Below, piece after piece: positions 15,761-25,180 of a stretch of 64,000 nt of DNA (its first letter is position 1; each line of letters starts with the position of its first letter). A model generated the notes under the pieces. That model worked only from the letters and a program-made list of their open reading frames with translations, had not been told where the DNA came from and made no database searches. Source of the stretch: Lachnospiraceae bacterium (lineage in GTDB: Bacteria > Bacillota > Clostridia > Lachnospirales > Lachnospiraceae); assembly GCA_015057325.1 (NCBI GenBank), contig SVEQ01000011.1, forward strand, positions 32,361 through 96,360, written 5' to 3'. A program made the translations under genes and the position numbers.

Positions 15761-18493
15761 TTATTCCCTGTTTTTCAAAATTTCAGCCGGTGTATATTTA
15801 TCCAATCTCTTTACAAGAATCTTATTTATTATCAGATATAGCACTATTATTACCGCATATACAATAACAAAGAACAACTTAGGAACATAAACATTGAGAC
15901 CGCAAGTAACATTAGAAATCATAAAAGGAAACATGGAATTCATGATTATCTTCGAAAGCGGCAATACGATCAATGCGCCTATAGCGATAACGTAAAAGTT
16001 TCCGTCCAAGTATAGTTTTCTTATTTCTTTACGTCTGTATCCAAACACTTTAATCAGCGAGATATTTTGTGCACTTCTGTCAATCATAACCTTCATCATA
16101 AGATACATGACCACACAGAATATAACCGCCGAGGCGATAGAAAGCGTGTATATCATCGGCATCATAAGATCTGTAAATACTGTCGTGCCCTTTACTACAT
16201 CCTCTCTGCTCGTCGTTGAATAGAGTCTGCCCGGTTCAATATCCAATTTTTTGTCAGAAAAAAGTACATTGTAGTAATCCCCTGTTTCACCCATCATATC
16301 CCTCATTTCATCTATATCCATGAAAATGTAGAATCCCGCAGAATACTGGGCGATGTCCTTAACTAAAAACGCATATTTCATTTCCTTTTCATCATCAGTA
16401 ACTACAAATTCCTCACCCTTCTTAATTCCAAACTTTTCCGCAAATGCATTTGATACCACCACGTCCGTTCTGCTGTTACCGGGTTCAACATCAAAGAACC
16501 TGTTGTCATCATCAATTCCAAGAATTGTAACATCAAAGTTAAAGCCCATTGTGTTCTTCTTACAAGTATAGGCATAAGCAGCTTCCGCATCCTTTGGCGC
16601 TTCCTTCTCCGGATACTTTAATGTATACATATATTCAAACTTCGTATCATTAGCATAATCTATAGCAATATTATTACAAAGAGAATAACAGTTAACAGCA
16701 ATCATGAATATAAGAAGCGCTAAGAACATGCCAAGAACAACTGCAACTGTCGATCTCATTTCGCGAACCATCTGTCTGATTCTGAAAGCCTTTACAAAAT
16801 CCATCTTCCCAAGTTTTATCTTCTTATTATTTCCCTGCTTAACTTCATTTCTGATGAGTGAAAGCGCTGTTCTGTTAAGCTTTGTTCTGATAACAAGAAC
16901 ATTTACAATAACTGCCATAAGCGGCGGGCACACCAGGGAATAAATAAATAGATAGTTAGGAATGCTAAATGAAAACTCAGGTATTGAAAAGTATTGGTAT
17001 GAACTCTCCGCTATCATTGGCGCCATGATACCGGTCGATGCTATTAAGAGTCCTGCAAGTCCCGCAATAAATGTTACCGCAACCGGAAGTGATATGTAAT
17101 GCAATAAAAGATCATTTCTTGTCACGCCCATAGAATAAAGAGTTCCTATGATACTGCTTTCTTTTTCGATAGAGTGCACAACAAATACCGAGATTACATA
17201 CGCCAAAAGAATAAATATAATGACACCTGCGATTATACCCACTTCAATATCAACAATCTTATCATTCTTTGTTGCAAAGATTCGCGGATTATCAGAACGT
17301 TTCAAAAACGAAGTAAGATTGGACAGACCAAAATCAAACTCATCAAGTGCTTCATCAACTTCAACATCTAATCTTTGCACACCGTACGCCATATCATCCG
17401 TGCCGTCATACAGTTTATCTACTCCATCTGTATAACTCCTAATCCCGTCCTTATATTCCTTAAGGTTATCCAGTTGATATTTTGTATTGGAAAGAGACAT
17501 CCTCATGATACCATTATCATTTTCGTCAATTATTCGTTCCAACTCTTTATCAAAATTGTCTTCAGTTAAACTAACCTTAATTCCGTATTTGTTAAGGGCT
17601 TCTGAAGTCTCTTCAAGGTAAGAATCCAGAAGTTTTGATGTCGACCTGTTAATGTCGTCATTGTTGTCGGATAGTTCTTTCAAACCATCACGAACATCCT
17701 CTGTAGCATCCCGAAGTTTAACAATAGCATCCTTAAGTTCATCTGCCACTCCGCCCGTTCTTTCCCAATATTCCTTAAAAAACTTATCATCAACTAACGA
17801 CGCATCAATCTTTGAATCCCTCAGATAATGCTTCAAATCCAAGTCTTCTTTGTCGTTACCAAGCTTATAAGCATAGGTGTAATCCTCTGATTTTTGAGCA
17901 TTTCCCGAAGCTTTGAAATCCTCATATGCTTCTTTAGTAAAAAATACAAGACCAAATGTCTTCGAATTACATGATGTATCAGATATCTCTTTAAATGGTC
18001 CATCATAATCCGACACCACACCAATTCCGGAAATATTATAGTTTTCTCCGGCTATTTCAAAGCTGTCTCCCAACTTAATATCATGCTCTTGAGCGTATCT
18101 TTTTTCGATAACAATGTCATTCTTATCAGAAGGCAGTTTTCCGGATATGCAATGTATCGTATTAATGTTATCACGAACCTTAAATATCCTTAAAGTTCCC
18201 ATATCTTCATCCGCCATCTGATAATCAAAGTAAAATTGTTCTTCGATACTTATCCCCATATCTTTGATATGTTCTATCTCGCTATCATTTAACGGAACAA
18301 ACACTTCAAACTCTCCGTCTTCAAGATTAGTTTCATCTGCCAGTTTTACCGTTCCTCTCGAAAGAGTTTCGCCTGAACCTACAATAGTCACCACGAGAAA
18401 TATACCCATAGCAATCATTATTCCAAGCATAAAATATCTGACAAAGTGTTTTCTGAGATTTCTAAAAACCCTCTTTCTTAATACTTTCTGCAT
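15761..18493 (-). CDS. FtsX/MacB-family ABC transporter permease
   Basis: A 910-residue permease. It has an N-terminal helix (FVRYFMLGIMIAMGIFLVVT), a large extracytoplasmic region with helical coiled-coil-like stretches around residues 240-400, three central helices, a second extracytoplasmic domain and three C-terminal helices. This two-module FtsX layout is found in MacB-like and antimicrobial-peptide or heme-type exporters. The ATG at 18493 has GGAGG ten bases upstream; the longer frame overlaps the ATPase gene. It pairs with the ATPase just upstream, and both lie downstream of TetR operators. The substrate is unknown. Confidence 0.85.
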   Translation of the reverse strand: MQKVLRKRVFRNLRKHFVRYFMLGIMIAMGIFLVVTIVGSGETLSRGTVKLADETNLEDGEFEVFVPLNDSEIEHIKDMGISIEEQFYFDYQMADEDMGTLRIFKVRDNINTIHCISGKLPSDKNDIVIEKRYAQEHDIKLGDSFEIAGENYNISGIGVVSDYDGPFKEISDTSCNSKTFGLVFFTKEAYEDFKASGNAQKSEDYTYAYKLGNDKEDLDLKHYLRDSKIDASLVDDKFFKEYWERTGGVADELKDAIVKLRDATEDVRDGLKELSDNNDDINRSTSKLLDSYLEETSEALNKYGIKVSLTEDNFDKELERIIDENDNGIMRMSLSNTKYQLDNLKEYKDGIRSYTDGVDKLYDGTDDMAYGVQRLDVEVDEALDEFDFGLSNLTSFLKRSDNPRIFATKNDKIVDIEVGIIAGVIIFILLAYVISVFVVHSIEKESSIIGTLYSMGVTRNDLLLHYISLPVAVTFIAGLAGLLIASTGIMAPMIAESSYQYFSIPEFSFSIPNYLFIYSLVCPPLMAVIVNVLVIRTKLNRTALSLIRNEVKQGNNKKIKLGKMDFVKAFRIRQMVREMRSTVAVVLGMFLALLIFMIAVNCYSLCNNIAIDYANDTKFEYMYTLKYPEKEAPKDAEAAYAYTCKKNTMGFNFDVTILGIDDDNRFFDVEPGNSRTDVVVSNAFAEKFGIKKGEEFVVTDDEKEMKYAFLVKDIAQYSAGFYIFMDIDEMRDMMGETGDYYNVLFSDKKLDIEPGRLYSTTSREDVVKGTTVFTDLMMPMIYTLSIASAVIFCVVMYLMMKVMIDRSAQNISLIKVFGYRRKEIRKLYLDGNFYVIAIGALIVLPLSKIIMNSMFPFMISNVTCGLNVYVPKLFFVIVYAVIIVLYLIINKILVKRLDKYTPAEILKNRE

Positions 18494-18494
18494 A

Positions 18495-19202
18495 TTATAA
18501 ATCCTCCAATTCTTCTGCGGGTATCCTGTTCTCGTTTGTATAGTGCTTACCAATCTCTCCATCCTTTATGTAGATGACCCTGTGGACCATATCTTTAATG
18601 GAATTATTGTGCGTAACAATTAACATGGTTGTTCCGTATTTTTTATTTATCTTCTCAAGAAGAATTAAAATATCTTTTGAGGTTTTTGAGTCAAGTGCAC
18701 CGGTCGGTTCATCGCAAAGAAGAAGCTTTGGATTTTTGATAAGTGCTCTCGCAATTGCTGTACGTTGCTGCTGTCCTCCGGACAGTTGAGATGGAAATTT
18801 ATCTGCATGTTCTTTAAGCCCTAACGTTTCAAGAAGTTCGTCCATATCAAGCGGATCCTTTGTAAGATATCTGCACACCTCAATGTTTTCTCTAACCGTA
18901 AGATTTGGAACAAGATTGTAAAACTGAAAAATAAATCCTAATGTGTCCCTACGGTAATCAGAAAGCGCATCCTTCTTAAGACCGGATATCTCAAGTCCAT
19001 CCACTTTGCACGAACCTGAATCAATATCATCAAGTCCGCCTATACAGTTAAGAAGCGTGGATTTTCCCGAACCCGAAGTTCCTTGAATAACACACATTTC
19101 TCCGCGTTCCACACCAACCGTCACGCCTTTTAATACCTGTACAAAACTTCCACCTTCACCATAGCTTTTCTTTAAATCTTTTACTTCAACATACATATCC
19201 AT
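18495..19202 (-). CDS. ABC transporter ATP-binding protein (LolD/MacB type)
   Basis: A 235-residue ATPase with Walker A GTSGSGKST, Q-loop FQFYNLVP, signature LSGGQQQR, Walker [13 protein letters not shown] and H-loop VTHN. This is the subclass that drives FtsX-type permeases, and the permease gene follows with no gap. ATG at 19202 or the in-frame ATG at 19196 are both possible; the second has better spacing from GGAAGG. Operators of the neighbouring TetR lie within 140 bp upstream, so expression probably follows release of that repressor. Confidence 0.9.
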   Translation of the reverse strand: MDMYVEVKDLKKSYGEGGSFVQVLKGVTVGVERGEMCVIQGTSGSGKSTLLNCIGGLDDIDSGSCKVDGLEISGLKKDALSDYRRDTLGFIFQFYNLVPNLTVRENIEVCRYLTKDPLDMDELLETLGLKEHADKFPSQLSGGQQQRTAIARALIKNPKLLLCDEPTGALDSKTSKDILILLEKINKKYGTTMLIVTHNNSIKDMVHRVIYIKDGEIGKHYTNENRIPAEELEDL

Positions 19203-19265
19203 TACCTTCCTTTTATAAATCTATTCACTTCTCATCTTTACAATGATAGTGCATTTATTATTTAC

Positions 19266-19333
19266 ATAACATCGTTATGTTAAAGGCCTTTTTAAAGGGC
19301 GACTTCGCCGCCCTTTAAACATAACAACGTTAT
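19266..19333. promoter_or_regulatory. Two TetR operators and hairpin before the MacB-type operon
   Basis: ATAACATCGTTAT (19266-19278) and ATAACAACGTTAT (19321-19333) match the operators at the tetR promoter (20042-20088). Between them is a hairpin with arms TTTAAAGGGCG and CGCCCTTTAAA (19291-19319). A further perfect palindrome, GTGGGACATATATGTCCCAC (19351-19370), follows the tetR stop and may be its terminator. Confidence 0.65.
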
Positions 19334-19380
19334 GTTGTTCTCATTTTTAAGTGGGACATATATGTCCCACTTTCTATACC

Positions 19381-20016
19381 TTATGTATTATTTATTACAC
19401 CAAACCATCCACCGATTATATAAGCAAACATTCCCTTAAGCTGTTTCAGCGCTTCTTTTTCATTTTTACAATGTGTAAGTAAATGAACAAATATTTCAAC
19501 CTGATCATGCGCCATCCAGTGAACTATGAACTTATCCTCTTTCGTCATCTGTTTCTTAGATTTGTACCCCTTCATATTCCAAAACATGTCAGAATAATGT
19601 CTGTTCATCATATCCGCGATATCATCAATAATGTTTTCCAAACTTGACCCTTGTGCCTTGGTTATAAGAATCTCAAAAATATCTTTATGCTTAAAAAGTA
19701 TCTTAACCGCCTCCGTAGCTGCAGCCATATCATCTTCAAGATTAACGTCCATACCCGGCGTATAGTTATCTAATTCTTTCAGTTCTTCCGACATATGTTT
19801 TTCTATGCATGTTTTTAGTTCCATCAGCGGACCACCTACAACTCCTCTAAAGAGATCATCCTTGTCCTTAAAGAAAAAATAAAGTGCTCCGGTTGTCACA
19901 CCTGCTTCCCTACAGATGTTTCTAAGAGATGCTTTCATATATCCTTTTTGGGCAAATTCCTTCTCTGCACTCTTAAGAAGGTTTTCAATCGTTTCCTTAC
20001 TATTATCATTTCCCAT
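19381..20016 (-). CDS. TetR-family repressor
   Basis: A 211-residue regulator. Its N-terminal HTH reads ETIENLLKSAEKEFAQKGYMKASLRNIC and EAGVTTGALYFFFKDKDDLF, followed by a helical ligand domain with HWMAHDQVEIFVHLL. TetR proteins release DNA on binding a small ligand. Four copies of ATAACA-N-YGTTAT, two at its own promoter and two before the ABC operon downstream, indicate that it represses itself and the MacB-type exporter. Heme or a toxic compound would be plausible inducers by analogy with HrtR, but nothing in the sequence shows the ligand. Confidence 0.88.
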   Translation of the reverse strand: MGNDNSKETIENLLKSAEKEFAQKGYMKASLRNICREAGVTTGALYFFFKDKDDLFRGVVGGPLMELKTCIEKHMSEELKELDNYTPGMDVNLEDDMAAATEAVKILFKHKDIFEILITKAQGSSLENIIDDIADMMNRHYSDMFWNMKGYKSKKQMTKEDKFIVHWMAHDQVEIFVHLLTHCKNEKEALKQLKGMFAYIIGGWFGVINNT

Positions 20017-20041
20017 AATAAACCTCTTTGATATACATAAA

Positions 20042-20096
20042 ATAACACTGTTATGTAACGATTTATATTATATACATAACAGTGTTATCTTGTCAA
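20042..20096 (-). promoter_or_regulatory. tetR promoter with two operators
   Basis: On the minus strand TTGACA (20091-20096), 18 bp, TATAAT (20067-20072). Operators ATAACAGTGTTAT (20076-20088) in the spacer and ATAACACTGTTAT (20042-20054) after the start site give classic autorepression. Confidence 0.75.
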
Positions 20097-20162
20097 TCTT
20101 TTTTTCAGACACCTAGATTATTTTAATTTATTATTACTTATTGTCATTAATAGAATGTTCCT

Positions 20163-21911
20163 TTATGCAGGGTTATTTCCGATTTTCCATGTAGTCGCTT
20201 TATTTCGTTCGGATATAAAGTTCTTATATATGCCCTCTTTTTTCATCAGCTCATCATGAGTACCTTGCTGCGCGATTTGTCCCTTATCAATAACAAAAAT
20301 CTGATTCGCATTCCTCACGGTCTTTAATCTGTGAGCAATCATCACGATAGTTTTCTCGCTTGTCAGAGCTTCTACCGCCTTCATTAGTTTCTCTTCATTT
20401 TCCGGATCCACATTGGCGGTTGCCTCATCTAAAATGATAATCGGTGCATCCTTCATAATTGCTCTCGCTATAGAAATACGTTGTCTTTCACCTCCTGACA
20501 AACTTACTCCACCTTCACCGATTATTGTGTCATATCCATCAGGAAGCTCCATAATAAATTCATGACAGCAGGCCTTTTTGGCCGCATCAATTACTTCTTC
20601 CCTCGAAGCGTCAGGCTTACCAAAACGTATATTGTTCTCAATTGTATCATTGAAAAGATATACATTTTGGAATACAAAGGCAAAATTCTTCATAAGGCTG
20701 TCGTAGTTGTATTCCCTTACATCAATACCTCCCAATGATACTGTTCCCTCATCAATATCCCAGAATCTGGCAAGCAGCTGTGTAAGAGTTGTTTTTCCTC
20801 CGCCTGACGGTCCCACAAAAGCCGTCTGTGTTTTTTCAGGTATTTCAAATGTTATATCATCGATTATTCTTTTCTCCTCATAAGAGAAATCAACATTTTT
20901 CATTGCAAGCGTCATTGTATCCGGACTAACTTCCTTCCCTTCTATTTTCATAACAGGCGAAGAAAGCGCCTCATTTGCCTTATCCACGCAGTTTTCTATG
21001 GCACGGGTAAGTCCGTTAAATGATCCGACCTGATCAAGAGACTCAAATATCATAAACGAGCATATAATCATCATTACGGCATAAATCAGACTCATAGAGC
21101 CATTTAGATAAAAGGTTATACTCATGATTGTAATAACTACACCCGACAGTTTATTCAATATATTTAATAAGAACATCATAATTTCATAGGTTGTCTCCAT
21201 ACTTGTACTGTACTTTGCAAAGCGGTCTATGGAATCATCAACATCCGTCACCTTACTTCCGAACAGGTTAAAATTCCTAATTTCCGCAATTCCTCTTACA
21301 TATTCAAGTATTCTAGACACCATCTCATCCTGGGATTTTGTGAAATGATCTGCATCATTACTTTCAAGTCTGATCATAAGTTCAGTGCCCAAAAGATATA
21401 TCACTAGTGTTATCAACGCAACCATAGCTATTCTCACATCAAAGAAAAACATTGATAGAATGATTACTGCACTTGTTATGACTCCCTTGGATACCACCAT
21501 GATGCACCTTGAAGCCATGCCCGACATGCTCTCCATTGTATTGGTTGCAATCGATGTCACTTTACCAAGTCCCTCGCTGTTAAAGTACCCCATAGGCACG
21601 TATCTTAAATGCTCAGCAATCTCCATTCGCTTTATGGAAGCGGTATTGTATCCGGCTCTTGTCTGTAGCATGGTAGTTTTCATAGAAACAATTGTCTGTA
21701 GGAAAATGGATGATATCATTATCGCTACAGCTATGTATGCATCCCTTGCCGATAGATTGTTTTCTACAATCTTTCCGATTACTAAATAAATCGCCGGTAT
21801 CCTCATGGCAACAAATATCGCATTAAAGACCCCCAAAAATATCGCAAGATAGAACTGTTTTCTCTCTTTCTCGGCGCAAAAATCAAAAAACTTCTTTATC
21901 GTCCTTAACAT
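20163..21911 (-). CDS. Half-size ABC transporter, permease-ATPase fusion (pair 1, B subunit)
   Basis: About 582 residues: a six-helix type IV ABC membrane domain, then an ATPase with Walker A GPSGGGKTT, signature SLSGGERQR, Walker B IIILDEATA and IAHRL. The ATG at 21911 has GGAGG upstream and begins right at the stop of the partner gene; a longer frame would overlap that gene. The fold is that of exporters, but IrtAB and YbtPQ use it to bring in iron siderophores. The iron box before the partner gene makes the import role attractive. The substrate is not shown. Confidence 0.87.
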   Translation of the reverse strand: MLRTIKKFFDFCAEKERKQFYLAIFLGVFNAIFVAMRIPAIYLVIGKIVENNLSARDAYIAVAIMISSIFLQTIVSMKTTMLQTRAGYNTASIKRMEIAEHLRYVPMGYFNSEGLGKVTSIATNTMESMSGMASRCIMVVSKGVITSAVIILSMFFFDVRIAMVALITLVIYLLGTELMIRLESNDADHFTKSQDEMVSRILEYVRGIAEIRNFNLFGSKVTDVDDSIDRFAKYSTSMETTYEIMMFLLNILNKLSGVVITIMSITFYLNGSMSLIYAVMMIICSFMIFESLDQVGSFNGLTRAIENCVDKANEALSSPVMKIEGKEVSPDTMTLAMKNVDFSYEEKRIIDDITFEIPEKTQTAFVGPSGGGKTTLTQLLARFWDIDEGTVSLGGIDVREYNYDSLMKNFAFVFQNVYLFNDTIENNIRFGKPDASREEVIDAAKKACCHEFIMELPDGYDTIIGEGGVSLSGGERQRISIARAIMKDAPIIILDEATANVDPENEEKLMKAVEALTSEKTIVMIAHRLKTVRNANQIFVIDKGQIAQQGTHDELMKKEGIYKNFISERNKATTWKIGNNPA

Positions 21912-21912
21912 A

Positions 21913-23700
21913 TTATGCTTCCTCCCTTCTGACTGCAATATGGCTCTCCCACATACTCTTGTAGAGCGGACTTTCGTTAAGCAGTTCTTCCTGTGTACCG
22001 GAGGCCTCAACATTTCCGTCGTGGATTAAGAATATCCTGTCAGCATCCGCAATGGTTGACAGCCTGTGTGCGATAACAATCAGTGTTTTTCCTGCTGTCA
22101 GTTTTGAAAGCGCACTCTGTATAACCGCTTCGCTTTCAGGATCCGTATAACTTGTCGCCTCATCAAGAATTACAATCGGCGCATCCTTCAACATAGCCCT
22201 GGCAATTGATATCCTCTGTCTCTCACCGCCCGAAAGATGCCCTCCCGAACCTCCACAGATTGTCTGATATCCTTTTTCAAGAGAAATGATAAAATCATGG
22301 CATCCGCATTTCTTTGCAGCTTCAATTACCTCTTCATCCGTCGCACCCTCTCTTCCCATGCGAATATTATCCATAACCGTCTGGTCAAACAGATAGTTTT
22401 CCTGAGAAACATAGGCTACATGCCTATTGTATTCAACAAGCGGCATATCCTTGATATTAACGCCGCCAATCATTATTTCACCCGAGTCCACATCCCAAAG
22501 AGAAGCAATCAGTCTGGCGATCGTAGATTTACCTGAACCGGAAGGGCCAACAAGCGCATTCACACTTCCATCCTTTATTTCCATATTGATACCGTGAAGT
22601 ACCTCTTTATCTTTATACGAAAAATGTACATCTTTAAGTACGATTCCATAATCAGAAGGTTGCTTTGTTACACTGTCAGGTCTTACCAAATCCTTTTCAT
22701 CCATAACGTCGGAAATATCGCTAATAATTTCTCCCACTTTCGTTATGTCATCAAAATACGAAAATACCGTTATAAGCGGAGCAATAGTTCCAAAAGAAAG
22801 AATGATAAGTACAATAAAGTTCGCAGGCGACAGACTTCCATTCAGACAATAGATAACTCCTGACGGAAGAAGTCCTAACATCGTTGCAGGAAAACAAGCC
22901 ATACCAAAGTTCTGCCAAAAATTCTCCTTCTGCATCCAATCTATAAAGCAGTCTGCTCCTTCTTTTGCAGCCTTTACAAATTTACCGTAAGAAGTCTTGC
23001 TCTGCCCAAAAGCCTTGATAACCTCGATTCCTCCAATATATTCGACCGCAACAGCATTAAGCGCTTTGGTCTTTTCAATCGTAACCGGATAATATTTGGG
23101 AGTACTTGCCATCATGATTGAGAAAGCAATAAAACCAGCCGGAATACATATGAGCTGCCATAAGCCCACACGCCAGTCTATACTCATCATATATATGAAC
23201 ATGAGAGTGGCACCTACAATGTTTGCAGTAAACTCAGGTGTAACATGAGCAAGTGTCATCTCTATCTGGTCAACTCTGTCGCATATGATATTCTTATATT
23301 CACCAGAAGACCGGCTCTGTACGGTGCCAAGCGGCATCGTATTAAGCTTCTTTAACAATAATTTACGTGCCGATCCGATAAGTCCGAAGGTCGCAACATG
23401 AGAAGACATAGTTGAAAAGCCGTGAAAAGCATATCGTAACACCCATAATATGCCTATCTGAGCCCCTCGCTGTATATAGAAACTCATATCACGATTTCCG
23501 CCGACAAGTTCCCGTATCAGCTCTGCCAGGCATACATACACAAGCATCATACAAGCCACACCAAGCAAAGCGAGTATAATACTCCTTAAATACACACTTC
23601 TTTTCCCTTCGGTAAATTTCCAGAGCCAGGCAAAAGTATTTTTGTTTAACACCTGTGCATCTGTCTCCGTACTACCATTCTTACTTTGTTCTTTTTCCAT
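21913..23700 (-). CDS. Half-size ABC transporter, permease-ATPase fusion (pair 1, A subunit)
   Basis: A 595-residue protein with a polar N-terminus, six membrane helices and a C-terminal ATPase (Walker A GPSGSGKST, signature HLSGGERQR, Walker B IVILDEATS, IAHRL). The membrane domain carries MPLGTVQSRSSGEYKNII and LAHVTPEF, like the A subunits of the other two pairs in the island. All ATPase motifs are intact. An iron box lies 30 bp upstream, so this pair should rise when metal is scarce. It is the first gene of a two-gene operon. Confidence 0.87.
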   Translation of the reverse strand: MEKEQSKNGSTETDAQVLNKNTFAWLWKFTEGKRSVYLRSIILALLGVACMMLVYVCLAELIRELVGGNRDMSFYIQRGAQIGILWVLRYAFHGFSTMSSHVATFGLIGSARKLLLKKLNTMPLGTVQSRSSGEYKNIICDRVDQIEMTLAHVTPEFTANIVGATLMFIYMMSIDWRVGLWQLICIPAGFIAFSIMMASTPKYYPVTIEKTKALNAVAVEYIGGIEVIKAFGQSKTSYGKFVKAAKEGADCFIDWMQKENFWQNFGMACFPATMLGLLPSGVIYCLNGSLSPANFIVLIILSFGTIAPLITVFSYFDDITKVGEIISDISDVMDEKDLVRPDSVTKQPSDYGIVLKDVHFSYKDKEVLHGINMEIKDGSVNALVGPSGSGKSTIARLIASLWDVDSGEIMIGGVNIKDMPLVEYNRHVAYVSQENYLFDQTVMDNIRMGREGATDEEVIEAAKKCGCHDFIISLEKGYQTICGGSGGHLSGGERQRISIARAMLKDAPIVILDEATSYTDPESEAVIQSALSKLTAGKTLIVIAHRLSTIADADRIFLIHDGNVEASGTQEELLNESPLYKSMWESHIAVRREEA

Positions 23701-23729
23701 TATTTCTAATCCTTTCTATTTATATTTTG

Positions 23730-23745
23730 ATTAGTTGCAACTAAC
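23730..23745. promoter_or_regulatory. DtxR-like iron box before ABC pair 1
   Basis: ATTAGTTGCAACTAAC differs from the GTTAGT-N4-ACTAAC consensus only at the first base. It sits 30 bp upstream of the ATG of the first half-transporter gene. I see no convincing -35/-10 around it. Confidence 0.65.
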
Positions 23746-23762
23746 CATATGGCTTATTTTAT

Positions 23763-23782
23763 GCCCCGCTTTTAAGCGGAGC
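23763..23782 (-). terminator. Possible terminator after tetR
   Basis: GCCCCGCTTTTAAGCGGAGC forms a short GC-rich hairpin 54 bp behind the tetR stop. There is no clear T-run, so termination efficiency is uncertain. Confidence 0.35.
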
Positions 23783-23835
23783 GTCTCATCATAAACATAA
23801 CGTTTTGCTTAGTCAGGGTAAAGACTCCGAGTAAC

Positions 23836-24450
23836 CTATATTCCGAGCAATTCCTTCCATGCCGGTTTATAAAAAATCTGAAGCGTCGAAGCGTAGTGCA
23901 AAGCCTCATCCCTTTCAAGACCATGTACTACTGCTTGAAATACCGCTTCCACATAGGTTGTTGTCAATAGATGGAACTCCAATGGATCAACATCCTTGAC
24001 CGGATATCCTTTTTTCTTCAGCACTTTTGTGTAGCGAAGAGTTACTTCTTCTTCAAGCCTCGCCACCTCATGTATAAAATCCGCATATTTTGTACCTTGG
24101 GAACTAAAAACCAGAAGCTTAAATTCATCCAGATGTTCATAAATATATTTCATGCCGCGAACAGTCTCATCTTCCCCCTCCCATTCATAATCATCTCCTA
24201 TACTTTCAAGTTCGTCAAAGTAGACGCCCTCAATCTCATGATAGAGTGCATAAAAGCCCTCTATCGCAGGTTCTACAAGAGAAGCAAACATCTCTTCTTT
24301 GTTTGCAAAATGCTTATACAGTCCACCGACCTGTATTCCGGCTTTTGTTGCGATTCTCCTTAAGGAAGCCTCACTGTATCCGTATTCAAGAAATTCTTCT
24401 CTTGCAGCTTCCGTTATTCTTCTGTGGCTTTCCGTTTTATCTCTTGGCAT
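23836..24450 (-). CDS. TetR-family repressor
   Basis: A 204-residue regulator. Its HTH reads ITEAAREEFLEYGYSEASLR and KAGIQVGGLYKHFANKEEMF, followed by a helical ligand-binding domain. Two palindromes of type TGAAC-N3-GTTCA overlap and follow its own promoter, so it is autoregulated. It lies between the methyltransferase gene and ABC pair 1, and may also control one of them, although no further copies of its operator are seen before either. It is distinct from the TetR at 19.4-20.0 kb in both protein and operator sequence. Confidence 0.88.
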   Translation of the reverse strand: MPRDKTESHRRITEAAREEFLEYGYSEASLRRIATKAGIQVGGLYKHFANKEEMFASLVEPAIEGFYALYHEIEGVYFDELESIGDDYEWEGEDETVRGMKYIYEHLDEFKLLVFSSQGTKYADFIHEVARLEEEVTLRYTKVLKKKGYPVKDVDPLEFHLLTTTYVEAVFQAVVHGLERDEALHYASTLQIFYKPAWKELLGI

Positions 24451-24481
24451 TATCTTTCTCCTATTATCTCACAAAACAAAA

Positions 24482-24535
24482 TGAACAGTGTTCACTTACG
24501 CTAGTTAGTGTACACCGTTCACTTATATTTGTCAA
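24482..24535 (-). promoter_or_regulatory. Promoter and two operators of the second tetR
   Basis: On the minus strand TTGACA (24530-24535), 17 bp, TACACT (24507-24512). TGAACAGTGTTCA (24482-24494) and TGTACACCGTTCA (24509-24521) are related palindromes, one over the -10 and one downstream. Confidence 0.72.
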
Positions 24536-24582
24536 CACCTTTTGGGAATTACTCGGTTTTCATGTATTACCTCCTGTGAATC

Positions 24583-25119
24583 TCATTCTTTCCTGATACA
24601 GCGCTGTATATTTTGGGGTATCCTTTTCCATGGTATACATCTATTGACATTTTTCTTATATTCTTCATACTCTGCACCGTACAAATCCGCAAGCCATTTT
24701 TCTTCAGTATTCTTAAGTACAATAGTCATAACACCCCAGTTGATAAAGAAAACCGGAATCATACACGCATTATGCCACAAGAAACTTATTCCGGTAAGAG
24801 CTATCCACCAACCACTATACATCGGATTTCTGACCCACGCATATATGCCGTCCGTTTTCAGTTTGTTTTCGGTAATACTCTCATCCATGCCGGATTTCAA
24901 CGCTCCGACAAACCAAATGATAATACCGAAAATGATAAGAGCAACGCCCAATATCCCAAATCCCCACGTCCAAAAACCTGTCAGGGTTCCAATCTCAAAA
25001 ACGTATGCAAACAAAATGATACAGATTGCAGTAAACAATCCTATCCCATAGATTAGGTACGGTCCAACCCCAAAAAGAGGCAATTTCTGGCCTTCTTTCA
25101 TGTAGTTTTTAAGTTTCAT
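24583..25119 (-). CDS. Isoprenylcysteine carboxyl methyltransferase-family membrane protein
   Basis: A 178-residue integral membrane protein with four to five helices. LKTDGIYAWVRNPMYSGWW and the C-terminal EEKWLADLYGAEYEEYKKNV, R, CIPW are the SAM-binding signature of the ICMT/phospholipid N-methyltransferase superfamily. Bacterial members are mostly uncharacterised and may methylate lipids or small molecules. The ATG at 25119 follows GAGGTGACAATAAAA; the longer frame begins inside that ribosome site. It lies 61 bp behind a soluble methyltransferase gene and may share its transcript. Confidence 0.8.
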   Translation of the reverse strand: MKLKNYMKEGQKLPLFGVGPYLIYGIGLFTAICIILFAYVFEIGTLTGFWTWGFGILGVALIIFGIIIWFVGALKSGMDESITENKLKTDGIYAWVRNPMYSGWWIALTGISFLWHNACMIPVFFINWGVMTIVLKNTEEKWLADLYGAEYEEYKKNVNRCIPWKRIPQNIQRCIRKE

Positions 25120-25180
25120 TTTTATTGTCACCTCATCATATTAATATCATTTTTGCTCTCTTCTCCAAATCCATTTACTT

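Noticed and set aside
21912..22013. N-terminal extension of the pair 1 B subunit
   Set aside because: It overlaps the partner gene out of frame, is basic and non-homologous in look, and the internal ATG has GGAGG.
24501..24516. CTAGTTAGTGTACACC as an iron box before the second tetR
   Set aside because: Only one half-site fits; the bases are explained by the TetR operator and the -10.
24542..25056. Plus-strand frames of 147-169 codons
   Set aside because: Antisense to the ICMT-family gene, whose motifs are intact.
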